Assembly (NCBI GenBank): GCA_963682055.1
Contig: OY821745.1
Span: 16,251,501-16,315,500, forward strand
Source of the DNA: Primula veris
Taxonomy: Eukaryota; Streptophyta; Magnoliopsida; Ericales; Primulaceae
Direction of reading: 5' to 3'
DNA: 64,000 nucleotides
Below, one piece after another: positions 10,634-20,500 of this stretch (position 1 is its first letter; every line of letters begins with the position of its first letter). The notes beneath the pieces were generated by a model. The model was not told the origin of the DNA, searched no databases, and was given only the letters and a program-made list of their open reading frames with translations. The position numbers and the translations under genes were made by a program.

Positions 10634-10984
10634 GAGCAAAGATAATATGGTGTTGTCTGACAATGCTTGGAAAAATGCATCTTTGACCAACCTGCCATGT
10701 CTCAGATGTCACACGGCTACAGTACGGCAAGAAATAAAGATACAAGATATTCAAAGATCCACATTTCAGAAAAAACGACAAACCACTAATGCAACATAAA
10801 AAGAAGTGCAAGATAAAGGGGCAAAGATAATTTTCATTAATAAAGATGGGATACATCGCTGTTCATTATATCAGATGACATCAAAAGAAAATCTATTACA
10901 TAGGTGTTCATTACATCGGACAACGTATCCAAAGAAGATCGACTATATCAGCGAGCCAAGCGAACAGGAGGCACGAAGGAAAGA

Positions 10985-11228
10985 AGTAAAAAAAAAAAAA
11001 AAAAGAAGAAGAAGAGGAAGAGGAACATAAAGAAGAAAATAAACATAAGAAGAAAAACGAAAATCACAAAAAACCCGAGGAACTCAGGGTTGATTGTTAC
11101 ATCGTAGTGGTGAAAAGAAGATGAAGAAAAAGAAAAAGGAGGCACAGAAGAAAAAGAAAAAGAGATAAGAAAAGATGAAGAAATGAAGAAAATTGAAAAA
11201 AAATAAAAAATAAAGAAAAATGGGAAGG
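10985..11228 (+). repeat. Purine-rich low-complexity tract
   Basis: Long A/AAG/GAAAA runs on the + strand, hence pyrimidine-rich in the sense of the opposite-strand genes. It fills the 3' flank of gene 2; the matching E2 stretch (20370-20475) is also pyrimidine-rich, with a short imperfect repeat of TTTTCTTCTCTTGG. Lysine-rich ORFs here are compositional. Confidence 0.75.
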
Positions 11229-11522
11229 CTAGGGGGAGGTCGATCGGTATCGATGAGAAGGCCCGGCAGAGATATCCCTATCTCGAAGCGACGGATTCCC
11301 CCTCAACACCTCGTTCTCTTCGACCAGAGCCTGACGAGCACGTCGGCAATAATCAAGCTCGGACCTTAGCCAAGTTAATTCCCGGACCATCTCGGTATGG
11401 TGATAACGCATCACCTTTAACTCCTCCTCAGCATCCTTCAACAGCTTTAGTGCATGGCCATAAGAGGCTTCAAAAGCCTCCACTTGCAAAGTCAAGGCAG
11501 ATTTGGAGAAAGAACCAGCCAT
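11229..11522 (-). CDS. E1 opposite-strand gene 2: 97-residue coiled-coil protein
   Basis: Intact ORF; the ATG at 11522 (MAGSFSKSALTLQVEAFEA) is chosen over an upstream in-frame ATG because homology with E2 begins there. The body is a short coiled coil ([49 protein letters not shown]) and the tail is Ser/Arg-rich, [12 protein letters not shown]2 at 20047-20350 shows the same protein with a 1-nt insertion. TATAAATA lies 92 bp upstream. No known function. Confidence 0.72.
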   Translation of the reverse strand: MAGSFSKSALTLQVEAFEASYGHALKLLKDAEEELKVMRYHHTEMVRELTWLRSELDYCRRARQALVEENEVLRGNPSLRDRDISAGPSHRYRSTSP

Positions 11523-11606
11523 TTTAAGGAAGTTATAGGATAAAATTTTATATATGGCAAAGAGAGATAAGGGGGAGATTATGAAGAAACTCATATCTTG
11601 AGAGGG

Positions 11607-11614
11607 TATTTATA
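11607..11614 (-). promoter_or_regulatory. TATA box (TATAAATA) of E1 opposite-strand gene 2
   Basis: TCTATAAATACCCTC on the minus strand, 92 bp before ATG 11522. E2 has CATCTATAAATACCTC at 19941-19956, 102 bp before its ATG. Confidence 0.65.
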
Positions 11615-11690
11615 GATAAATTAAGGAAGGATTAACGTGGGAAATTGCAACCGTTCGTCAAAAGACTCTGAAAAACATGGGTAATTGAAA

Positions 11691-11802
11691 AGATGCGTCT
11701 GTTGAGAAGAAACGCTTGGATTCATGCCAGTATTTAAAGAGGGTAAAGATGCGTCTGTTGAGAAGAAACGATTGTATTCATGCCAGTATTTAAAGAGGGT
11801 AA
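11691..11802 (+). repeat. Tandem duplication, 56-bp unit x2
   Basis: AGATGCGTCTGTTGAGAAGA begins at 11691 and again at 11747, followed in both by TTCATGCCAGTATTTAAAGA. Only a few bases differ. It lies upstream of the gene 2 TATA box and may affect that promoter. Confidence 0.88.
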
Positions 11803-12133
11803 ATTTCAAAAAAGCTTCTACACGTGTCATTCCAGGGAAGTGCAACAGTGTTAATAGATAAATGATAAGATTTGTGCACAGGGCTCAAGAAATCCCATTA
11901 ATTCCTGGATACAAAGAGTAAAAAGATTCAATGGATAAGGTCAAGCACAAGGTTCAAGAAAACCCATTAATGAAGCCACACGCGTGCACAGTAAAGAGAA
12001 ATTGCATTGGGAAAATAAATCATACAAGAGCAAGAAAAATAAGAATTTTCATTAATTAAGGGGGAACTTCATTACAAGATGTTACTCAACAAAAGGATAT
12101 TACAACATTACAAAAAAGGAAAGGAAAAGAGAA

Positions 12134-12472
12134 TTATTTTGTAAAAGGGCCAGCTTCATCATCAGGCCTCTTTTTAGACCGAGTATACACTTCCTTGAGG
12201 GCCAATTTATAAGCCCTCTTGGAAGCAATATGCCTGTCTCTAGAGGCCTCGAGCTCTTTGATCCGAGCACACGCCCAAATATTGTCGATCAAAGACCTTT
12301 GGTATTCCCTCTCCATGACGTCCAACCGCTCATCCATTTCAACGGCCCGACGAGCTTCCACAGACAATGAGGCAACCCTCCTCTCAAGAGTACGCACTTT
12401 CCTAACTTTCTCCTCTAGATGAGCAACATACTCAGGAAGGTTGTCACCGCTATGTTCACGAGGAGAAGCCAT
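12134..12472 (-). CDS. E1 opposite-strand gene 1b: 112-residue coiled-coil protein
   Basis: ATG at 12472 (MASPREHSGDNLPEYVAHLE) is chosen because the same start is seen in gene 1a and in E2 gene 1. The frame continues upstream to 12559 without homology. Coiled coil: HLEEKVRKVRTLERRVASL, RIKELEASRDRHIASKRAYK, then LALKEVYTRSKKRPDDEAG. It is a diverged tandem paralogue of gene 1a, 0.3 kb away; E2 has only one copy. A weak AATAAAATGAGG stands where gene 1a has its TATA box. No known function. Confidence 0.7.
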   Translation of the reverse strand: MASPREHSGDNLPEYVAHLEEKVRKVRTLERRVASLSVEARRAVEMDERLDVMEREYQRSLIDNIWACARIKELEASRDRHIASKRAYKLALKEVYTRSKKRPDDEAGPFTK

Positions 12473-12762
12473 TTGTTCGTTAATAAAGAATAAATTGCAC
12501 AAAGAAGACAGGGACAGCCTCATTTTATTGAAAGAAACATGGGGTAGATCAAAGGTCATCTCGAAGAAAGACTTAAACCTCTTGAACTTCCCAAGAACAT
12601 TTATGGCTAACTAACGACAGTTCGAGTCTAATTAAGTCATCCAATGAGATATTAAAGAAATAAACAAACATAAATGGAAATAGGAAATATTTTATTAATA
12701 TTTTCAATAATTCGATTACAATTTGGTGATGACACCCAATACAAAGAAATTACAAAAGCTAA

Positions 12763-13074
12763 TTATTCCGAGAAAGAGCTTTCTTCAACGCCATCCGGCC
12801 CGGGTTTGGACCGAGCATGCAACTCCTTGAAGGCAAGTTTATAGGCCATTTTTGCTGCTTTTTGCTTAGCCAACAAAGTCTCGAGCCTCTTTATACGTTC
12901 AAATGCCCAATCCCGATCAGCCATAGTCATGTGGTGAGCCGCGTCCATATCAGACAACTTTTTTGTCGCAACCGCCAGCTTCCTCTTCACGACACGAGCT
13001 TTCTTAACTTCATTCTCCAGATAAGCGACATAATCTGAAGAATTATCTCCAGTAGAATCATGGGGATAAGCCAT
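12763..13074 (-). CDS. E1 opposite-strand gene 1a: 103-residue coiled-coil protein
   Basis: Intact ORF from ATG 13074 (MAYPHDSTGDNSSDYVAYLE). Coiled coil through [20 protein letters not shown] and KRLETLLAKQKAAKMAYK, basic segment LHARSKPGPD, acidic end EESSFSE. The closest relative is E2 gene 1 (19217), which shares the [15 protein letters not shown] core. TATAAAAG is 60 bp upstream, and TTAATAAAATATTTCC (minus strand, 12683-12698), identical in E2, follows the stop and contains AATAAA. It is the gene nearest the LTR, transcribed away from it. Confidence 0.72.
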   Translation of the reverse strand: MAYPHDSTGDNSSDYVAYLENEVKKARVVKRKLAVATKKLSDMDAAHHMTMADRDWAFERIKRLETLLAKQKAAKMAYKLAFKELHARSKPGPDGVEESSFSE

Positions 13075-13126
13075 TATGTCACAGGCGAAGTGATGATGGA
13101 ATAGATAATTGTGGGTAAGGCACTCT

Positions 13127-13134
13127 CTTTTATA
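13127..13134 (-). promoter_or_regulatory. TATA box (TATAAAAG) of E1 opposite-strand gene 1a
   Basis: TTATAAAAGAG on the minus strand, 60 bp before ATG 13074. E2 has CTATAAAAGGG with TATAAAAG at 19155, 62 bp before its ATG. Confidence 0.66.
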
Positions 13135-13349
13135 ACAAGATAAATTTTGGAAAGGTCAAGGGTTTTCCTCGAAGAAATATATCAAGATAGGACTTATTAA
13201 ATAACCTCAAATGGGCCCCAGGAAACAGTCATAAATCTGTTACATTTCTCGATGAAACATTGGGGACAGCAAGACCGAAGTAACATCCTCGACAGACCGA
13301 TCATGACTCCCTCGACATGGAGACCACACCGAGGAAGTCAGAGAGCACT

Positions 13350-13913
13350 TGATAGAACATAAAAATTAGACCCGAATATGTCTAATCGGGTATGAATCGA
13401 TCCACCCATTATTAGAGGATACCCAAGGCTAAAACCCAAAAACCCATAGTTTAATAGAGCTTTCCTAACATGCCATTATCTATAAGGTCCAGCCCAGTAG
13501 TAAAGGTCCACAATGAAAAAGCCCATGAGGTGGCTCCTAAGATGATGACACTTGTCAATATCATATGAGGCATAATTGTCTATAAATAGCCAACTAACCC
13601 CCTTAAAAGAGGGATCAGAAAATCTATCCAAAAAATATAGAGAGAAGTAGAGAAAAGAGATAAACTTGTCAGAGCTTATCACATCAAAAAGCAAACCGAG
13701 CAGAGAAAGAGCCGAGTACCGAAGAAGAAGGAGAAAAATCAAGATAAAAGATTAAATTATTAATTCGAGCACGAGTGTAATAAGGAAATTGTAATCCGAG
13801 CAAATGCAATTGCAGAGCAATAATAAAGATCAAGAAGTGTTCAATATTTACTGTCAATCATTATATTATTGTTGAAAAGGTTAACGCCACCGAACAAAGT
13901 TACGACTTTATCA
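13350..13913 (+). repeat. 3' LTR of E1 (564 bp)
   Basis: Starts TGATAGAACATAAAAATTAG and ends ACGACTTTATCA, so TGATA...TATCA forms the inverted termini. Length and ends match the E2 LTRs (565/563 bp) but the interior is strongly diverged, so E1 and E2 are different subfamilies of one lineage. A purine-rich GAGGAAGTCAGAGAGCACT (13331-13349) precedes it as the likely polypurine tract. The LTR contains TATAAATA at 13581-13588. Confidence 0.92.
13581..13588 (+). promoter_or_regulatory. TATA box of the E1 LTR promoter
   Basis: TCTATAAATAGCC, in the same relative place as the TATA box of the E2 LTRs; both read CTATAAATAGCC in element orientation. Confidence 0.7.
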
Positions 13914-14503
13914 GGCACATGCACATTGTAACGCTTTCATATGTACAGAGTTTTAAAACACGACAAAAGAAACTCTTACAGGTACACTTTCATCACACAT
14001 CAAGGGATTTAATTTTTATTTCAATACAAGGGGTAGACTTCTTGAGTGATTTAAAGTGATTTAATTTTTATTGCATAACACTCTCATAAAGTAATGACCA
14101 TCGCATCTGTTAGTCTGTGAAATTACTAATTAAAGATCATCTGGAATAGCATCATCAGGAAAGGGTGATGAAACTCTCCAGTTATCCCTTTTCAGACACT
14201 TGACCTTTTTTAAGAAGCCTGCACATATTCTCCTTAACAAATAACAACAGATCTAAGCCGTGTCATTCTTTTTCCATGTATTACCTACATAAAAGACTTT
14301 CATAACACTAAAAGATACTAGTTTACTTTATTGGTACCTTGTTGACATACATAAGAATAATCATCCTATAAGGATTAACTTCCCCGTAACAAATTACAGT
14401 AATAGAGTAGGTTCGTGAGGAAATAAACAAAAGCCACATTGTGTTACCTTACCGGGTTGATATGTTTATATGAGTAGCCTTATACTAGAGACAAATTATG
14501 CAA
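13914..14503. other. Spacer between E1 and the DUF89 stop codon; expected 3' UTR
   Basis: Only 590 bp separate the E1 LTR end from the stop codon of the minus-strand phosphatase gene. It is AT-rich with no ORF or repeat I recognise. The gene's 3' UTR and poly(A) site should be here unless transcripts run into the LTR. Confidence 0.6.
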
Positions 14504-17500
14504 TTAACTCGAGACTTCATTGTACTTGAAAACACAATCATATAGTCTTCCTCCAAGAAACTGGGCAACCTCCGGGTGTTTCACCTGCAGATGGAAATGC
14601 AGAAGCATTAAAGATAATAGTGATGAAGACCAAGATAGTCCGACTTAAAAGAGTTTTTATTTAGAAAGAAGATCTACCATTCCAATCTTGAGGGAATCGC
14701 ATTTAAATTGAGCATATAAGTTTGTCTCGATTCCACGTCCCTGCCAAAGTAAAGATTAGTACGACTTAGTACAAACATTTAGTAAAGGAACAAATACATA
14801 CAGTATATGCATATACACACGTGTATTAAGTTTCCACAACCTGTACTTCGACATTTCTAGGAGTTCTTCAACTATTTGTATTAAAATTTGTACACAGTTA
14901 AAAAAAACATGTACGAGCCTTCTAGCAATTCAACGAAAGTTTCTGACATCACCAAAAACAAGCGCTAGGTTCTAAAAATTCTTCTCTATCAACATCAATC
15001 TTGAATGAAAGACAGCAACGCATCAAAAATCATACATTACTGATTTACTCTTCACATGTCAAGCACTTACCATTCCTTCCAAAATGACAAAATCTGCATC
15101 ACTTGCCAAGTAGGCAAGTTCTTGTGACACTCTTGCAAGATCAATAACCTGTCATAAGGTAAAAATAAGAGAGAAAAAGATCAGAAAATAAACCACAATA
15201 GACTATAGCTCAGTATGGACGTAACTGTTGGTTGATAAATCAACCTTTCCAAATTATCAAGCTATAGTTATTTCCCTTTCTTACCGGCAAATCATTTCCG
15301 GAGTTTGCAAGCAAAAGGTTAGAGGAATCAACACCCTCAAGCTTCCCACTTTCATCTTTCAACTGAAAATTTACAACTTCAAATGTTAAAATTATTCTTC
15401 CGAGTTTTAAAAACGTGAAGGTGATTTTTAGCTTTTACTACCTTGGAAATAATCTCGACTAATTCAGGGTAAGTTATGTCGTTGATAGAAGGTAAATCAT
15501 TAGCTGCTAACACAACCTGGAGTGACAAAAAAACCATTGAAAGAGCCAAAACGTTTCCATTAGTACTTCAAATGACTAAAACACAACTATCTGAAAATGA
15601 TTTTAAACAACATGGGAAAGCTCTCTTCTCTAACACATATGACCTTCAATTTTTCTTTGAACAGATTTGAGTAAAAACCAAGGGTGCCCTGAATGCCTTT
15701 AGAAACATAGAAAAGATACTTGTAGATTAAGCAACAAAATCTTGATGGAAAATCTTCCTTAAAATGGGGACACGATGAAGCTGCTAGACTCAAATTAAAA
15801 CAAACTTCAAAAGATGAAGCAGAACCCAGGACAACTAATTACCCCAGATGAGGGGAAGAAAACAGTAATAAGATTAGGGGACAGTTAATTCAATATAGCA
15901 TACACCGGAAAAATAATTTAAATCCAAGGACTTGATTATCTTCAAGGACTTCATATATAACATATGCACAGTTAATTTCAGTATTTGGATTAGGGCACGG
16001 TTAATTTCAGAATTTGGATTAGGTCATGGTTAATTTCAATATAATACACACTTTTAAGTCTAAAACAATATGCAAAAACCTATCTTGAACTAAACCCCAA
16101 GGACCCTAAAAGAAAGAACAAGAATCCACAAAAAGAAGCTTAACACAGGTAGCCTTAACGTGTCACGGAAATGAAAATTCTAAGGACAAACCTGTGTTCC
16201 ACGTTTAAGTAACTCTCTTGCAAAAGGTAGTATACCCAAAACAATATCTGCACCAGAATTGTCAACAAAAATAACAACCTGTAATGGAAAAGAAATGATG
16301 AACTTCTTAAACATCAATAAAAAAAGAAACAATCATCTAGTCTCCTGTAGTCTTACCATATTTATATACATCTGCTTACCTTTTTCCAATGTTTCTTATC
16401 CCATTTTGGTACAAAAGCATCCAAATCATCAATAACCCAAGGCCGAGATACCAGATTTTGACAGCTTGCCAAGAAGGACATCCCGTCCTCTGAGAATAAC
16501 TCCGCCAGCTTCATGAATGAAAACGTATAAAAGTTCATAATAAAGCTACTCAAGGTTCGAAGTGCTTTAGTGTATAAGTTCGTAAAAAGTATATATAGCC
16601 AGCTGACAAGTTTTCTTTTTCCTGATTTTCAATGTACAACAGTATGATTTGGGAGAATGAGAACCTAGTAGATAAACAAGAGCAACCACACTAGGGCTAG
16701 CCAAGTAGGACAGAACCCGCACTCTCAACAAGAGGTGCAGGGTTCGAGTATTATAAAGGGTCGGTGTGATAGCCTATGATCCTTTTTAATAAGATTTTTT
16801 TAAAAAATAAAAATAAACAAACAAGGGCAATGTAAACTTAGGGTAAGTTGAAAATAGCTTTAGATATAGAAATAAGGAAGCAAAAACACTTATTACACTC
16901 GCTACACAAAATTGGAAAAACAGACTCTTAGCAGGTATTAGTAAAGATGGGACTGTCCTTGTCACTGACACGAAACTTCCTTAATACCAACATCAATTAT
17001 TGAGAAGTCCCTGTCACTGTGCATATGGCATCCCGTATTGCGGGGCTTGTTCTAGAGTTTCAGTGGTGAGGTGCTCTGAGTGGCAATAGAGCATTAAGTT
17101 TTCGCTCTAAGCTACAAATGTTGCAGTTGGTACACCAGGTGTAGGTGTAGGTGTAGGAAATAATTCTTTCATATGTATGTGGTACAGACTTACAGCAAGG
17201 AAATAGTTCCATAATGAAATATTTACATTCAGCAATATGTACTTTTTAGTTGGACGTGTATGAGTTAAATAAACCCATGCATAAGCAATTGCTAATTACG
17301 TTTTCCCGAAAAAGGGAGGAAACTGCACTCCATTGCCCATAGATCATTACTGCTTGGGTTAGTGTAGGCAGTGGGTAAACCTGGTCATTAAAAAGGTATA
17401 CTATGACGACCAGAGATGGTAGAGTAAGTATGACCTTTATAGTGGACATTGTTTTTTTCAAAGAAATTTTGCATTATGGGTTGGTCCTCAACCTTAAGGG

Positions 17501-20500
17501 ATAATTATAGTTTTCTACACTAGCCTTTTCCATTTTTTCAGTTTTATACACCAACTTAACATTTTGTTCTCCTTTGTACACTATTAGAAGGGGGGGAAAA
17601 GACATAGGATAGGACCAAAATCGAAAATATGCTAAAGGATAGTGTAAAACCGGGGGGGAATAAGATAGGATAGTGCATGTAATAATCGTTGTTTCATAAC
17701 CAATTAGTGTATGAACCTATGAGTTTTTCCCGATTTACTAAATCAAGTGTAGTAATTTTTTGAGAAATGTAAGGTTAGCGTACGAATAAGGATTTTTAAA
17801 AGGTCAGTTTACACGATTGAAGAATTGGGAAAAGTAACTGCAGAAAACTGTATTTTTAGCCCCAATTTTAGTCAAACAATCTTTAATGTTAATTACGATT
17901 ATGGTGTCTAGAGTTGACTGGAGTTCTATTTCATACAGGCAATAGAGGTACATCATTCTCATGGTGGTTGAATTATTTCAGTTATGACATGTACAACGGA
18001 TTATTATTTATCAAGATATAGTATCATATTGATTACATTATGTAAACATTTAACTTCATTGAGAAGAGTGTGAGGCTATAAGTGGTTAAGTAGATTGATT
18101 ATTGAGGACATATTAGGTTTTATTGATGAAGGTGAGAGATTAGAAGTTGTTTTCAGCGGGTGTGATTGATACACCGAATATCTCAGTTTTCTGGATTATA
18201 TTAAAATCATTGAATTATATCGTTATGAGTGTAGCAATTCTTAAAAGCAAAAAAATAAAATGAGAGATATCCTTGTTAACAATGTGCTCATTCAATCCTA
18301 TCTACTATCCTCAACAATCAATTTCATTTCATTTAAGAAAGGCAGGGCTACTGAGCCAGAGAAAATCTAAAACAATACTGATAAAGCAATAACTTTGATC
18401 GGGTTTTGTTATACTTTTCAACAATATTAAAGTAAATTAAAGAAGATAAATATTGGATATGTTATTCTTTTTTATTGATCGGTAATTGTACTTGCTTGAA
18501 TTACAATTTCTTATTACAATTGTGCTTGGTCTAATAGTCAAATCTTGATCTTGTACTTTTTCCTTGATGCTCGGTCTTTTGTTTAATTCCTCTCGGTTTG
18601 CTTTTTAGTGAGATGAGCTCTGACAAATATCTTTCTTTTATCTTCTTCTCTGTGATTTTTCCGGTCCCTTTTTCAGTGAAGATACTCGGCTATTTATAGG
18701 CATTTATGTTTCGTAGGATGTTGAGAAGTGTCTCCATCTCATGCGTCATCTCATGGGCTTTTCCACTATGGACTTTTATTAATTGGGCTAAAATACTTAA
18801 TTGGATAAATGTCCTTATCCTCAAGTGGGAAAGTACTGTTATACCCCGGGTCTTATGTTAAATGCGTTGGATACCCATTAATAACATGTGGGTCGACTCA
18901 TACCCGAATAGGTATATTCGGGTCTGATTTTTGTGTTCTATCAAGTGCTCCCTGACTTCTTCGGTGTGATCTCCACGGCGAGGGAGTCATGTTCGGTCTT
19001 ATAAGGATGTCATGTCGGTCTAGCTATTCCCAAGGTTTTATCGAGAAGCGTAATCGATTTATAGCTGTTTCCTTATAACCATTAATGTCATTGGGAATTT
19101 CAAGCGTGCTATCTTGTCTCGAGGAGACTCTTGATCTTCCCAACATTTATCCACTATAAAAGGGATTGCACCCCCTCCATAAATATCTAATTACTTACCA
19201 TTTTGCTTGTGACGTAATGGCTTCTCCCAATGGCACTACCGGGGACAACTCTTCTGAATATCTCGCTTATTTAGAAGGCGAGGTTAAGAAGGCTCGTATC
19301 ATGAAGAGGAGGTTTGCCTTCTTGGCAAGGGAAGCTCTCCGAGCCCATGCATTAAGAAAAAGGTTGTCGGACATGGACGCAGCTCATCATGTGACGATGG
19401 CTGATCGGGATTGGGCCTATGAGCGGGTTAAAAAGCTCGAGGCTTCTCGGGATAAACATAAAGCGGCCAAAAGGGCTTATAAGATTGCCGAAGGAGTTGC
19501 ACGCTCGGTCCAAACCTAGACCGGATGACTTTGAAGCAAGCTCCTCCGACTAATTTACTTTTGTAATTTCTTTTCTGTTTGGAGGCATCACCTCTTTGTA
19601 ACAGGACTGCTGAAGTTAATAAAATATTTCCTTAGCCTCATCCTTATCTGTTTTATTTTACCAACGTATTTTATCTTTGCTGTATTCTTTCTTGCCACAT
19701 GCGTGTGGTGTTATGATGGTTTTTCTTGAGCCCTGTGCACAAATCTTATCCAATAACTTTTTAACTGTTGCACTTCTCCAAGATGACACGTGTGTGGAAA
19801 CCTTCTTTATATTTATCTTTTTCAATTTTTGGCACGAATCCAAGAGTTTCTTCTGAATAGACATGTCTCTTTAATGCAGACGTTTCTTGAAACCTTTTGG
19901 ACAACGGTTGCGATTCTCCCTCTTTTTACCTATCTTAATTCATCTATAAATACCTCTTTAAGGCAAGGTTTTTCTTCATTATCTCTCCCATTTTTTCTTC
20001 TCGCTAATATTATTATTCTGCAAATTGCAAACTTAATATTCTCGATATGTCTGCCCCTTTCACCCCATCAGCCCTGGCCTTGCAAGTGGAGGCTTTTTAA
20101 GTCCTCTTATGGAAATGTACTGAAGATGTTAAGGGACGCTGAGGCGGAGTTGAAAGTGATGCGTTATCACCATACTGAGATGGTGAGGGAGTTGACTTGG
20201 CTGAGGGCCGAATTGGACTATTCCAGGCGTGCTCGGCAAACTTTGGTCGCCGAGAACAATGTCCTTAAGGGGAATCCTTCGCTTCAAGATATTGAAATAT
20301 CTGTCGGGCCCTCCCATCGATACCGATCAACCTCCCCCGAGCGTCCCTAATTTTATGCTTTATTCTCTTGCACTCTGTTTTATAATTTCTTCTCTTGGTT
20401 GTATTTTCTGCTTTATATTTTCTTTTCTTGGTTATAGTTTCTGTTTTATACTTTCTTCTCTTGGTTGTATTTTCTGTCCGTTTTGCTCTCTGATGTAACA

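Larger units (their letters stand above)
1..13913 (+). mobile_element. Tat-lineage Ty3/gypsy LTR retrotransposon E1, 5' part outside window
   Basis: The element runs from inside pol at the window edge to the end of its 3' LTR at 13913. Order on the + strand: RT, RNase H, a second archaeal-type RNase H, integrase, two tandem-repeat arrays, then about 8.3 kb coding on the opposite strand, then the LTR. The dual RNase H and a long 3' region with antisense ORFs are hallmarks of the Tat lineage. Gag, protease core, PBS and 5' LTR lie beyond the window. The five bases after the LTR are GGCAC (13914-13918); the matching target duplication cannot be checked. Pol carries an in-frame stop and a frame-shifting deletion, so this copy is not autonomous, yet most opposite-strand genes are open. 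Confidence 0.93.

Noticed and set aside
10806..11145. Lysine/arginine-rich and phenylalanine-rich ORFs
   Set aside because: They come from a purine-rich low-complexity tract; the matching part of E2 has no such ORF.
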